Notes: generated by a model not told the origin, from the letters alone. A stretch of DNA of 64,000 nucleotides from Sinorhizobium psoraleae (GCF_013283645.1 NZ_JABEKV010000004.1:434001-498000), one strand, 5' to 3'; counted from the stretch's first letter, positions 16,643 to 25,537 are shown. Numbers and translations are program-made.

Positions 16643-18781
16643 ATGACACGCGCGCAGCAGGTGGGCGTCATTATCGGTTTGGCGATTGTAGCGGCGCTGA
16701 CAATGCTGCGGGCAAGCGATCCGCCGTTGCTGCGGCTCGCGCGCAATCTGACGTTCGACGAGTATCAGCGCATTGCACCGCGCGCCTTCGAGAACATGCC
16801 GGTCCGGATCGTCGATATAGACGAGGCGTCGCTCCGGGAGCTCGGCCAGTGGCCCTGGCCGAGAGATCGCATCGCCGTGCTGGTGAACAGGCTGACCGAG
16901 ATGGGAGTGTCGGCAATCGCCTTCGACATTCTGTTTGCCGAGCCCGATCGCCTTTCGCCGCGCAATATCGTCCGCGACATTGACGGCGTCGACCCGTCAT
17001 TGCTTGGCCGACTGCCTGACAATGACGAGATCTTCGCGCAATCGATCGTGGGACGGCCCGTCGTCCTGGGCTTCGGCATCTCGAACGAAGGAAGCTATCG
17101 CCCGCCCGTCAAGGCGGGCTTTGCGTTTACGGGCGAAAGCCTTTTCGCCGCGCCGCCGCATATAGAGGCGGCGACGCCGCTCCGGCCGCAGCTTGAGGAA
17201 AATGCCGCCGGTCTCGGGCATATCAGTCTCAATCCCGGTGCTCCGTCGCCGGTTGTGCGGGCGGTGCCTCTTTTCCTGAGCGACGGCGAGCAGCTTTATC
17301 CGAACCTTGCGCTCGAAGCGCTGCGCGTCGCGCAGGGGGCCACGACCTACGTGCTGGCGGGCGCCCCGGACGTGCAGGATACGATGACGCATGCGAAGAT
17401 CGGGGATTTCGTGGTTCCGGTGACGGCGGCGGGCGAACTCTGGCTCTATGTCAGCCCCGACCGGGCCGAACGATATGTCTCCGCTAGGCATGTGCTCGCG
17501 CCCGGAGATCCAAGTCCCGCGACCAAGGCCGCGATCGAGGGCAGCATCGTGTTCGTCGGCACGTCGGCCGCAGGCCTGCAGGACATCCGCACAACCGCCC
17601 TCGGGCAGAACGTGCCCGGCGTCTCGCTGCACGCGCAAACCGTGGAGCAGATCTTGTCCGGTCGCTTTCTCTCGCGCCCGGATTGGGCCGACGGGCTCGA
17701 GATCCTCTGCATCGCCGCGGCGGGCTGCCTGCTGGTGATGCTGACGACCTTTGTCAGCCCCGCGGTCGCGCTCGCCTGCGGCCTGTTCATCACCGCGATG
17801 GGCCTTGTCGCGTCCTGGCTCGCCTTTCTTTACGGCGGGCTGCTCTTCGATCCTCTAGCCCCGATCGTCAGCGGATCGATCACGCATTTCGCCGCAACGG
17901 CATTCCGGTTCCTGGTGACCGACCGGGAACGCCGAGCGGTCCGGCGTGCCTTCGGCCATTATCTTTCGCCGTCGCTGCTCTACCGCATCGAGCATAACCC
18001 GGATGCGCTGCGCCTCGGCGGCGACGACCGCGAACTAACGGTGATGTTCGTCGACGTCAGAAACTTCACCGAAATCAGCGAGCGGCTTGCGCCGACCGCC
18101 GTCGTCGGTTTCCTGAACACGCTTCTCGATGCGCTGAGCCGCCACGTCATTGCCAACGAGGGCACGCTCGACAAGTTCATCGGGGATTCGATCATGGCCT
18201 TCTGGAACGCCCCGGTCGATGTCGCCGACCACCCGGCCAAAGCCGTCCGCGCCGCGCTCGCCATGCGCGAGACGCTTACGCGCCTCAATGCCGACGACGC
18301 GTTCGGCTTCGGAGGCGAGCAGAGCGTCTCGATCGGGGTCGGCATTCACACCGGCATCGCCTGCGTCGGCAACATGGGCGCCGAGGCGCATTTCAACTAT
18401 TCGGCCGTTGGCGACACGGTCAACGTCGCGGCGCGGATCGAAGCCTCGTGTAAGGACGTTCTCTTCGACATTCTGGTGTCCGAGGAGACCGCAAAGGCGC
18501 TGCCGGGCCATGCCTTACTCGAGGCGGGGGCGCTGGCGCTCAAGGGGAAAAGCACGCGGAGCAGGCTCTTCGCGGTCGTCGGCGACGAAAAAGTCGGCGC
18601 GTCGGCCGAATTCGCCGAACTGCGGTGCCTCCACTTGAAGCTCGTCGACGCGCTGCGTTCCCGCGCGCCGAACCGCAAGATCCTGAACGCGGCGAAGCTC
18701 AAGGCGGCGAAACTCGACGGATTGGCGGATTTCTACCGCCGGATCTCTCGCCGGGCTGACCACTTCGCCGATCATGCCTGA
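16643..18781 (+). CDS. CHASE2-domain adenylate/guanylate cyclase
   Basis: 712 residues. An N-terminal helix anchors an extracytoplasmic CHASE2 sensor (about 25-335, with VRIVDIDEASLRELGQWPWP and GVSAIAFDILFAEPD). Three transmembrane helices follow (about 350-420), then a cytoplasmic class III cyclase (about 455-645). The catalytic signature is intact: metal-binding Asp in VMFVDVRNFTEISE and in DKFIGDSIMAFW, and the transition-state Asn/Arg in VGDTVNVAARIEA. The Lys in DKFIGD favours ATP, hence cAMP. It is convergent with a FecR-domain protein 53 bp away, a pairing I recall as common in alphaproteobacteria. The stimulus is unknown. Confidence 0.92.
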   Translation: MTRAQQVGVIIGLAIVAALTMLRASDPPLLRLARNLTFDEYQRIAPRAFENMPVRIVDIDEASLRELGQWPWPRDRIAVLVNRLTEMGVSAIAFDILFAEPDRLSPRNIVRDIDGVDPSLLGRLPDNDEIFAQSIVGRPVVLGFGISNEGSYRPPVKAGFAFTGESLFAAPPHIEAATPLRPQLEENAAGLGHISLNPGAPSPVVRAVPLFLSDGEQLYPNLALEALRVAQGATTYVLAGAPDVQDTMTHAKIGDFVVPVTAAGELWLYVSPDRAERYVSARHVLAPGDPSPATKAAIEGSIVFVGTSAAGLQDIRTTALGQNVPGVSLHAQTVEQILSGRFLSRPDWADGLEILCIAAAGCLLVMLTTFVSPAVALACGLFITAMGLVASWLAFLYGGLLFDPLAPIVSGSITHFAATAFRFLVTDRERRAVRRAFGHYLSPSLLYRIEHNPDALRLGGDDRELTVMFVDVRNFTEISERLAPTAVVGFLNTLLDALSRHVIANEGTLDKFIGDSIMAFWNAPVDVADHPAKAVRAALAMRETLTRLNADDAFGFGGEQSVSIGVGIHTGIACVGNMGAEAHFNYSAVGDTVNVAARIEASCKDVLFDILVSEETAKALPGHALLEAGALALKGKSTRSRLFAVVGDEKVGASAEFAELRCLHLKLVDALRSRAPNRKILNAAKLKAAKLDGLADFYRRISRRADHFADHA

Positions 18782-18834
18782 TGAGGATGAGGCGGAACAG
18801 CCGTTGCCCATCCAGAATTCAATAAGTCTTGCGC

Positions 18835-19803
18835 CTAGCCCTCGCGTACCGGATCCGGGCGGGGGGCGCCGGGATCGCGCGCGGGCTCGCCATGGTCGGG
18901 ACGAGAATCGCCGCGGTCGGGACGTGGATCGTCATGCTCGTGACTGGGCCTGCCCGGATCGCGGCGGGGCTCGTCATGGTCGGGACGCTTGTCATCGTCG
19001 CGACGTGGCCTGCCAGGATCGCGAGGATCCTTGTCGTGGTCGACGCGGGGTTTTTCGCGTGGCGGAGGTTTTGGTGCCTCAGGCTTGGGGGCGCGTCGCG
19101 GAGTGACTTGCGTTGGCGGAATCGGAAGCGCCGCTCGAATGCTGCAGCCACCGCCGACCCAGCCCAGCCCTCCGGCGAGCTGCTGATTGCCGGAGAGGAA
19201 CGGCAATGCTGCCTCGTCGCCGAGCGTCTCCAGGATGCGGCGGTCGACGCGGCGGGCATCCGAGAGTTTGCCGTTGCGGTTGGCGACGATGCAGTCGCAC
19301 CGCCGCGTCAATTGCTTGCAGCCGCCGGGACCGCAGAAGCTGGCCGCGCCGTTCAGCAGGACGACGGCGGTCGTCCCGTCGCCACGCACATAGAAGTCGA
19401 AGGCGGTGCCGCGAACGCCGATCGTTCCGGCGGGCGTCAGGATCTCGTAGGCAGTGCTTTTCGATTTTCCACTGATCCAGCGGAACGTGCCTTTCGTCGC
19501 CCTCAGGCTGAGCTTCTGCAGGGAGTTGGAGTCGTCGAAGACGAACTTGTCGATCACCACTGACGAGCCCCAGCCTATGGCCAGCTTGGTGCCGTCGCGG
19601 AAGACAAATTGTCCCAGTCCGGATTTTGAGGTCAGAATCCGTTCGTCCCGGTGGACCGGGTCTTTGACCGCCAGCGGACCGCCCGCACCCCTGACTTCAG
19701 TCCTGATCCGCGTTGCCTCGCCGATTACCTCGGCGGCCAACGACAGCGGACCGTGAAACATGACACCGAGTGCGACGATTGCAGCGCCACGCAAATAAGA
19801 CAT
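18835..19803 (-). CDS. FecR-domain secreted protein with disordered charged repeat tail
   Basis: 322 residues. A signal peptide (about 1-24) precedes a FecR beta domain (about 25-165) with RILTSKSGLGQFVFRDGTKL, GTFRWISGKSKSTAYEILTP and AGTIGVRGTAFDFYV. A Cys-rich patch follows (FCGPGGCKQLTRRCDC, about 157-172). The last 95 residues are low complexity: Pro/Lys/Arg first, then repeats around DxxRDPGRP and RPDHxEP rich in Asp, His, Arg and Pro, suggesting an unfolded, metal- or polyanion-binding tail. No TonB receptor or ECF sigma gene is adjacent, so it is not a classical FecR anti-sigma. ATG 19803 is behind AGGAGGGG. Confidence 0.85.
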   Translation of the reverse strand: MSYLRGAAIVALGVMFHGPLSLAAEVIGEATRIRTEVRGAGGPLAVKDPVHRDERILTSKSGLGQFVFRDGTKLAIGWGSSVVIDKFVFDDSNSLQKLSLRATKGTFRWISGKSKSTAYEILTPAGTIGVRGTAFDFYVRGDGTTAVVLLNGAASFCGPGGCKQLTRRCDCIVANRNGKLSDARRVDRRILETLGDEAALPFLSGNQQLAGGLGWVGGGCSIRAALPIPPTQVTPRRAPKPEAPKPPPREKPRVDHDKDPRDPGRPRRDDDKRPDHDEPRRDPGRPSHEHDDPRPDRGDSRPDHGEPARDPGAPRPDPVREG

Positions 19804-20296
19804 GGCACCCCTCCTGGATCACGGCGACTCTGGATTGTAACAACCTGAAGTCTTTCTGCGTGATCACTAGTTTCAAAGAGTTAGATCGATTTCACTGTTT
19901 CCACGGACAATGAAACGATCCAGCTGGAGCGGGGATTGGCTGAAATATTTGCAGCACTTGTTCTTCGCCCCACTCGAAGTTGTTTGACTATTTACCATGT
20001 GACGGGGTGGCGTGTCTCTAATCCGTTCGGGCTAACGGATCGCCTCGAGCTGCTGCGACTTCAAGAAAACACGAGTAAAAGCAACGTTTTATGGTCGTGA
20101 GATTCACGCCGGACACAAGACCCCGTACGGGCGGGGCACCGTTCAGCACGCATTCAGCCGTCCAGCGATAAAAAGCATGCAATTCGTCCCGCCGCGGTTT
20201 AGGCTGGCGCGGGCTGAAGAGGGGGCCGGAGCTTACGTCAAGGACGTAGGGCGCGACCGGCGACAAGGGGCGGCGCTTGATGAGCGTCGGTGGGCG
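19804..20296. other. Intergenic region with partial repeat B
   Basis: 493 bp between the FecR gene (minus) and a small secreted protein (plus). It contains a partial mosaic repeat (19871-19925). A short minus frame (20018-20266) lacks a ribosome-binding site and coding character. I see no RNA gene. Confidence 0.5.
19871..19925. repeat. RIME-like mosaic repeat B, copy 2 (right half only)
   Basis: TTTCAAAGAGTTAGATCGAT followed by TTCACTGTTT, a spacer and AATGAAACGATCCAG corresponds to the hairpin half of the copies at 10641, 24705 and 34500. The GATCGTTTCA-type stem is imperfect here. The GGTTTTCCGTC half is missing. Confidence 0.55.
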
Positions 20297-20560
20297 ATGA
20301 AGACAATCCTGATTGCTTTGCTTTCCGGCATTCTTGTGACGGGAGCCACTTCCGCTGCGACCGTGACGAACAAGGACGGCGAGACCGCCGTACTGGTCGT
20401 CGTCGAGGGCGAAAGCCGGATGGAAGTCGCGGTGGGTTCAGGCGCAACGGAAATGATCTGCCCGAGCGGCTGCTTCGTCACGGCGCCGAGCGGCGACCGC
20501 ATCGGCCTTCAGGGGGACGAAACGATCGAGATCGTCAACGGCTCCGTCGTCGTCAAATAG
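20297..20560 (+). CDS. Small secreted protein, unknown
   Basis: 87 residues with a clean signal peptide (MKTILIALLSGILVTGATSA). The mature 67 residues are beta-rich: TVTNKDGETAVLVVVEGES, then a Cys pair MICPSGCFVTAPSGDRIGL, then DETIEIVNGSVVVK at the C-terminus. The two cysteines four residues apart may form a disulfide or bind metal. I do not recognise a family. Upstream in-frame codons look non-coding; the start is chosen for the signal peptide although the ribosome-binding site is weak (GGTGGG). Confidence 0.65.
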   Translation: MKTILIALLSGILVTGATSAATVTNKDGETAVLVVVEGESRMEVAVGSGATEMICPSGCFVTAPSGDRIGLQGDETIEIVNGSVVVK

Positions 20561-20789
20561 GCGTGGGCGCCACGCCGCGGACGAGTGGCTTGGTCGCGAC
20601 GCAGACTGCCGCGCTTGCCGCGAGGTGAAGGCGTATCGATCTGACCTCGCGGATGCAGGTCGTTCACGGCGCGGACGCACCGTGATTGACTCCTTGCCGA
20701 AAGCGACGCCGGCAAGCGCCTCCGCGGCAATGGCATGGATCGTCACCTCAGCAACCCGGAGCGGCGACCACCGCTACCAGCCGTCTCTA

Positions 20790-21209
20790 TCAGGCGTGAT
20801 GGTCGCTGACGGCCTTGAGCAGTTCGCCCGTCATTTCCCGGCTGCTGCAGTGGGAAATATCACCGAGCGACAGCATGCCGACCATCCGCTTGTCCTCATT
20901 GATCACCGGCAACCGCCGAATTTTCTTCTCTTCCATCAGGTGGATGGCGTCCTCGATGGATTCGCTGGTGCGGCAGAAGACGATCTCATTGGTCATGACG
21001 TCTCGCACCGTGAGCGAGGAGACATCGTGGCCGTTGGCGAAGGCCCGCAGGGCCATGTCGCGATCCGTGACCATCCCGACCAGGCGATCGTTTTCGCCGA
21101 CGGGCAGGGCGCCGATATCGTCATCCTTCATGATGCGTGCTGCCGTGCGCAGGTCCGTGTCCGGCGAGATCCAACGTACTCCGGAGTGCATGGCTTCCGA
21201 GATTCTCAT
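20790..21209 (-). CDS. CBS-pair domain protein
   Basis: 139 residues comprising two CBS motifs (about 1-65 and 72-135): AMHSGVRWISPDTDLRTAAR with DIGALPVGENDRLVGMVTDR, and VMTNEIVFCRTSESIEDAIH with IRRLPVINEDKRMVGMLSLG. Stand-alone CBS pairs bind adenine nucleotides and act as energy or redox sensors, usually as dimers. ATG 21209 is chosen because GGAGG lies six bases before it; the 15-residue extension to 21254 lacks such a site. Monocistronic; the partner protein is not apparent. Confidence 0.92.
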   Translation of the reverse strand: MRISEAMHSGVRWISPDTDLRTAARIMKDDDIGALPVGENDRLVGMVTDRDMALRAFANGHDVSSLTVRDVMTNEIVFCRTSESIEDAIHLMEEKKIRRLPVINEDKRMVGMLSLGDISHCSSREMTGELLKAVSDHHA

Positions 21210-21292
21210 CGTAACCTCCATGTTCGGCAAACATGAAGCATAGGCGGAAATCATGGCTAATCATTGATATCCGGCGGGATTACACAAGGGAA

Positions 21293-21322
21293 GGGCCGCT
21301 CGCGCCGCCGGCGGAGCGGCCC
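21293..21322 (-). terminator. Candidate terminator of the DHFR-like gene
   Basis: GGGCCGCTC (21293-21301) and GAGCGGCCC (21314-21322) form a perfect 9-bp stem, with a further GC-rich pairing in the loop. It lies 33 bp past the stop of the minus-strand gene at 21355 and is followed on that strand by TTCCCTTGTGT. Confidence 0.6.
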
Positions 21323-21354
21323 TCGACACCGGTCGATCCGGTAATTCGTCCCCC

Positions 21355-22014
21355 TCAGGTCAGGTTTTTTCGCCGCTCCAGTTCCGCTTCGGTCGGCTGC
21401 TCGAATTCGAACGAGCCGGTGACGACCTCGCCCGCGCGGACGTACTTGTTGACGGTCACACCGGAGCCGGAGACCTTCGAATTGACCAGCTTCAGAGCCA
21501 TCGGCGAGGCGCCGTCGCCGAACAGTTTCTTGCCCTTTCCGAGCACGACCGGAAAGATCGATACATACATCTCGTCGACCAGATCATTCCGGAAAAGCGT
21601 CTGCAGCAAGTCGGTGGAGCCCTGCGTCAGGAGGTCCGGCCCGTCCTCGCTCTTCAGCTTCCGGAGCGTGGCAACGACGTCGCTGCCGAGGCTCTGGCTG
21701 TTCTGCCAGCCGAGCTTGAAATCCGGATTGCGTGTCGCGACGAATTTGGTGATGCGGTCGAACAACGTGCCGATCGGATCATCGGCGCCGGCATAGGGCC
21801 AGTGCGCCGCGAAAATGTCGTAGGTCTTCCGGCCAAGCAGAAGATCGAACGGTTTGGCAAACATCTCGTCGACCGCCGCGCCCATCGTCTCGTCGAAATA
21901 GGGCGCGACCCATCCACCGTATTTGAAACCGCCTGTCGGATCCTCGTCTGGTCCGCCCGGCGCCTGCATGATTCCATCGAGACTTACGAATGCACCAACG
22001 ACGATCTTCCTCAT
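21355..22014 (-). CDS. Dihydrofolate reductase / RibD C-terminal family protein
   Basis: 219 residues with the RibD-C/DHFR-like fold: RKIVVGAFVSLDGIMQAPGG at the N-terminus, FDLLLGRKTYDIFAAHWP (about 56-73), LLTQGSTDLLQTLFRNDLVD (about 128-147) and FPVVLGKGKKLFGDG (about 154-168). Such proteins are NAD(P)H-binding reductases of unknown substrate, common in soil bacteria. ATG 22014 follows GGAG. It lies 130 bp downstream of the GlxA-like regulator on the same strand and may be co-transcribed with it. Confidence 0.88.
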   Translation of the reverse strand: MRKIVVGAFVSLDGIMQAPGGPDEDPTGGFKYGGWVAPYFDETMGAAVDEMFAKPFDLLLGRKTYDIFAAHWPYAGADDPIGTLFDRITKFVATRNPDFKLGWQNSQSLGSDVVATLRKLKSEDGPDLLTQGSTDLLQTLFRNDLVDEMYVSIFPVVLGKGKKLFGDGASPMALKLVNSKVSGSGVTVNKYVRAGEVVTGSFEFEQPTEAELERRKNLT

Positions 22015-22144
22015 TGTGGTTCTCCTTCGCGGTTTTGTTTCCGGCGTAGCTTTGTTTCTGGGTCTAGGACGCGCGACAGTGGGCGAGACCGACAGCGGTT
22101 CAACAAAAATCTCCGCTTGGGACGTTCGGACGGTGAAGTCTCCG

Positions 22145-23194
22145 CTATTTCCTCCGCTGCGGCCGGGCGTAGTCGGGAATCCTGAATCGTCGGCGGTAGC
22201 TTCCCGGCGTCAACGCCGTGACGCGCTTGAAGAGGCGGCGGAAGAAGGCGGGGTCCTCGTAGCCGACCTGCCAGCTGATCTCATCGACCGGGGCTTCCGT
22301 TCGTTCGAGCCGGCGCTTGGCGTCCTCGATCCTCAGCCGCTGGACGTAGGAGATCGGGCTCAGGCCGGTTGCGCCGGTGAACCGGCGCTTGAACGTGCGT
22401 TCGGTGAGTCCGGCGCGGCGGACCATCTCCTCCAGCGGGTTGGCGACAGAGAAATGCGTCGCGATCCATTCCTGCGCCGCCCGGATCGCAACGTCTCCGT
22501 GGTCGTTGCGCCCCTCGAAGACGATGTAGGGCGCGAGCCCGTCCTGATGCCATTGCAGCGCGAAGTAGCGCGCGATGGCCTGCGCCGCCGTTGCTCCGGC
22601 GTGGCGGGCGATCAGATAGAGTGCCAGATCATGCCAGGTCATCGAGGCGCCCGACGTGATCAGTTCCTCGCGCACGCCGGAAACGACCAGAACGCGTTCA
22701 GGGTGGATCGTCACCTTCGGGAAGGTGCTCTGAAAAGCCTGGGCGTAACCGAAATGCACCGTCGTATCGACGCCGTCGAAAAGTCCGGTCTCTGCGAGCA
22801 GGAAAAGGCCCGAGCAGGCCGAGCACAGAAGCGCGCCGCGGTGATGCATGGCGATGAGCCAATCGACCAGATCCGGATGCCGACCCTTCTGCCACCCGTC
22901 TGGTCCGAGCAGGATAGAGGGGACGATCACGATGTCGGTCGTCTGGAGCGCGGCGATGCCGCGCTGCACGATCACCGGCACGCGACTGGCGAGTTCCAGC
23001 GGTCCGGGCTGCAGTCCCACGATCTCGACCCGAAACGGCGGCGCACCGGATGGGGCGTCGCCGGGTGGAGGTAGCACGGCGAAGGCATTCATCACGTCGA
23101 AAATGCCGCTCAGCGTCGACACGACCGCCTCGGGTATGGCGACGAGGCTCACGTGAAGCGGGTGTGATCCGGTCTCGGCGGTGTTGCGCGGCAT
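22145..23194 (-). CDS. GlxA-family regulator (DJ-1/PfpI-like domain plus AraC HTH)
   Basis: 349 residues from ATG 23194; a GTG at 23224 would add 10. The N-terminal DJ-1/PfpI-like domain (about 10-190) contains the nucleophile-elbow sequence GALLCSACSGLFLLAETGLF. The C-terminal AraC domain has EEMVRRAGLTERTFKRRFTG and VDEISWQVGYEDPAFFRRLF. Such proteins sense small metabolites and regulate adjacent genes. It is divergent from the methyltransferase at 23363 (168 bp) and upstream of the DHFR-like gene, so either could be a target. Confidence 0.88.
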   Translation of the reverse strand: MPRNTAETGSHPLHVSLVAIPEAVVSTLSGIFDVMNAFAVLPPPGDAPSGAPPFRVEIVGLQPGPLELASRVPVIVQRGIAALQTTDIVIVPSILLGPDGWQKGRHPDLVDWLIAMHHRGALLCSACSGLFLLAETGLFDGVDTTVHFGYAQAFQSTFPKVTIHPERVLVVSGVREELITSGASMTWHDLALYLIARHAGATAAQAIARYFALQWHQDGLAPYIVFEGRNDHGDVAIRAAQEWIATHFSVANPLEEMVRRAGLTERTFKRRFTGATGLSPISYVQRLRIEDAKRRLERTEAPVDEISWQVGYEDPAFFRRLFKRVTALTPGSYRRRFRIPDYARPQRRK

Positions 23195-23362
23195 CTCGAA
23201 TCCATGAAAGGCGGGCGGCGCCACGTCGGTGAATAAGTTCTACCGCGAGACGGCGCGTGGCGCAAACGGCCCGATTCCGGACAATCCCGCTCTGCCGCCC
23301 GGCCACGGCAGATGCGATCCTTCAAATCCTTGGACCTTCGGATGGATGACAGGAGCACGAAC

Positions 23363-24439
23363 ATGGAAAAGCTGGACAACAACAGGATCGATCAGGCGAA
23401 GCTCGATGCGCTCGTCTCGCGGGCGATCGGCGATCTCTCGGCGGGTTACGGCGGCGTGATGGTAAGCCTCGGCAATCGCCTCGGCCTCTACAAGGCGATG
23501 GCCGGAGCCGGCCCGCTCACTTCGAACGAACTGGCGAGCCGCGCGGGCTGCGCGGAACGTTACGTTCGCGAATGGCTGGGCTCCCAGGTGGCGGGCGGCT
23601 ATGTGACCTATCATGCGGTGAGCGGCACCTACGAGCTGTCGCCGGAACAGGCGCTTGTGCTCGCGGAGGAGGACAGCCCTGTCTTCATCCCCAACGCCTG
23701 GTCGGTCCCTGCCTCCATGTGGTCGGATGAGCAGAAGGCGGTGGAGGCTTTCCGCAGCGGCGCGGGCATTCCCTGGGGCGACCATGATGGCCGGCTTTAT
23801 TGCGGTGTCGCCGCGTTCTACAGGAACGCCTACAAGGCAAGCCTGGTCGCCGAATGGCTGCCGGCTCTCGACGGCGTCGTCGAGAAGCTCCAGGCCGGCG
23901 CCCGCGTGGCCGATGTCGGCTGCGGGTATGGGCATTCGACGGTGCTTATGGCGAAGGCCTTCCCCGCCTCGCGCTTCCATGGCTTCGATACGCACCCGGA
24001 ATCGGTGGCCGAGGCGCGCAAGGTTGCGGCGGAGGCGGGCGTCTCGGACCGGGTCACCTTTGCGACCGCGCGGGCGGACAGCTACCCGGGGGCGGATTAC
24101 GACCTGATCTGCTTCTTTGATTGTCTGCATGACATGGGCGATCCGGTCGCCGCAGCGGCCCATGCGGCAAAGGCGGTGGCAGGCGAGGGGACGGTGATGC
24201 TGGTGGAGCCCTTCGCCAACGATCGGGTCGAGGATAATATCTCGCCGGTGGCGAGAATCTATTATGCCGCCTCGACGACGATCTGCTGCGCCCATGCGAT
24301 TTCCGATGGCGGCCACCTCGTGCTCGGCGCCCAGGCCGGCGAAGCACGGCTCGCGGACGTCTTCCGCAAGGCCGGCTTCAATCGCTTCCGCCGGGCGATG
24401 GAGACGCCGTTCAACCTGATCCTCGAGGCGCGGCGCTAA
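23363..24439 (+). CDS. Class I SAM-dependent methyltransferase with winged-helix N-terminus
   Basis: 358 residues. The N-terminal 90 form a winged-helix module of the kind found in small-molecule O-methyltransferases (GPLTSNELASRAGCAERYVR, about 54-73). The SAM-binding motif I is RVADVGCGYGHSTVLMAKAF (about 181-200), with HGFDTHPESVAEARK and YDLICFFDCLHDMGDP as motifs II-III. Similar proteins are annotated as MerR- or Rv2258c-like methyltransferases. Substrate unknown. ATG 23363 has GGAG seven bases upstream. The stop codon abuts the 57-bp repeat array directly. Confidence 0.85.
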   Translation: MEKLDNNRIDQAKLDALVSRAIGDLSAGYGGVMVSLGNRLGLYKAMAGAGPLTSNELASRAGCAERYVREWLGSQVAGGYVTYHAVSGTYELSPEQALVLAEEDSPVFIPNAWSVPASMWSDEQKAVEAFRSGAGIPWGDHDGRLYCGVAAFYRNAYKASLVAEWLPALDGVVEKLQAGARVADVGCGYGHSTVLMAKAFPASRFHGFDTHPESVAEARKVAAEAGVSDRVTFATARADSYPGADYDLICFFDCLHDMGDPVAAAAHAAKAVAGEGTVMLVEPFANDRVEDNISPVARIYYAASTTICCAHAISDGGHLVLGAQAGEARLADVFRKAGFNRFRRAMETPFNLILEARR

Positions 24440-24770
24440 GCAATTCCAGGAAAAGTGTGCAGCGGTTTTCCGTCGGGAATTGCGTTGTTTTAAAGAGCAA
24501 TTCCAGGAAAAGTGTGCAGCGGTTTTCCGTCGGGAATTGCGTTGTTTTAAAGAGCAATTCCAGGAAAAGTGTGCAGCGGTTTTCCGTCGGGAATTGCGTT
24601 GTTTTAAAGAGCAATTCCAGGAAAAGTGTGCAGCGGTTTTCCGTCGGGAATTGCGTTGTTTTAAAGAGCAATTCCCGGAACGTGTGCAACAGTCCGGAAT
24701 TGCGCCGTGACAAAGGATTGAAGCGTTTCACCGTTTCGAGCAGACGGTGAAACGCTCCAGTCGTTCGAGG
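24440..24770. repeat. Tandem array of a 57-bp hairpin unit plus a terminal RIME-like element (repeat B, copy 3)
   Basis: Four identical 57-bp units start at 24440, 24497, 24554 and 24611. A fifth, diverged unit begins at 24668 and continues into a hairpin, GCGTTTCACCGT (24723-24734) with its perfect 12-bp complement at 24744-24755. Each unit is palindromic: GCAATTCC at its start pairs with GGAATTGC, and inside GGAAAA pairs with TTTTCC; a GTTGTTTTAAAGA linker joins units. The unit matches the left half of the copies at 10592 and 34550. Because 57 is a multiple of three, reading frames stay open across the array, giving false repeat proteins. Confidence 0.92.
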
Positions 24771-24819
24771 AGGCGTAACGACAATTGCCGGCTGGACGCG
24801 CCGTCGCAATCGTCCCACT

Positions 24820-25392
24820 ATGCGTGACATGACCCTGCCGCAGGATTTGATATGCCGGCCCTACCGCCAGCTTGCACGCAACGCCCGCCTTGCCAATGCG
24901 CGGCTGGATCACGCCTGCATGGCGCTCAGCCCCGGTGAATGGGAGGCGCCGCGCACCTCTTTTTTCCCGTCGCTCAAGGAGACGATGGTTCATCTCCTGA
25001 ATGCCGACCGGTATTATATCGACACGCTGCGCGGCGAACGTCCCGGCCTGCCGGGACCGCCCGGAAGCCGCGCGACGGCGGCCGAATTCGCGATCGAACG
25101 GGCGCAGGTCGACGAATGGCTGCTCGGCTTCAGCGAGAGCCTGACGGTAGAGGAGCTTGCGCGCAGGATCAGCATTCCCTGGCCGGAGAGGACACTTAGC
25201 GAAACCGTCGCCGATACGCTGCTTCACGTTTTCCTGCATGGCCAGCACCACCGCGGTCAGATCCATTCGATGCTCTCGGGGACGAACGTCCCGCCGCCGC
25301 AGATTGACGAATTCATCCTCGCCGACAATGGCGAGGCGCGCGTCGAGGACCTCAAGGCATTGGGCTGGACCGAGGCACGGCTGACGCGATAG
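24820..25392 (+). CDS. DinB-family protein
   Basis: 190 residues forming the four-helix DinB fold: RNARLANARLDHACMALSPG at the N-terminus, then SLKETMVHLLNADRYYIDTL with the first conserved His (about 50-69) and DTLLHVFLHGQHHRGQIHSM with the other metal-site histidines (about 129-148). DinB/YfiT proteins bind a divalent metal, and many are thiol transferases using bacillithiol, mycothiol or glutathione. Substrate unknown. The ATG at 24820 and another at 24829 are both possible; neither has a strong ribosome-binding site. Confidence 0.9.
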   Translation: MRDMTLPQDLICRPYRQLARNARLANARLDHACMALSPGEWEAPRTSFFPSLKETMVHLLNADRYYIDTLRGERPGLPGPPGSRATAAEFAIERAQVDEWLLGFSESLTVEELARRISIPWPERTLSETVADTLLHVFLHGQHHRGQIHSMLSGTNVPPPQIDEFILADNGEARVEDLKALGWTEARLTR

Positions 25393-25537
25393 CGGCGTGC
25401 CGAGATCAGCGGCCCCCAACGGCGCGGCGCGACACGCAACGTCAGATGGATAAGGGATTCGGCGCTGCGCATTCCCGCGGCACGTGCTACGGTCATTGGC
25501 CGTCTTCATCTGAACGACACCACAGGGGAACGATCCG

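Noticed and set aside
18829..19563. Plus-strand frame with hydrophobic repeats opposite the FecR gene
   Set aside because: The apparent hydrophobic segments arise from reading the charged DxRDPGRP tail repeats in antisense. The minus-strand gene has a signal peptide, FecR motifs and a strong ribosome-binding site.
24411..24830. Repeat proteins (MQRFSVGNCVVLK... or LLFKTTQFPTEN... units) on both strands
   Set aside because: These exist only because the 57-bp DNA repeat is a multiple of three and contains no stops. The palindromic unit and its intergenic relatives show it is a DNA or RNA element.
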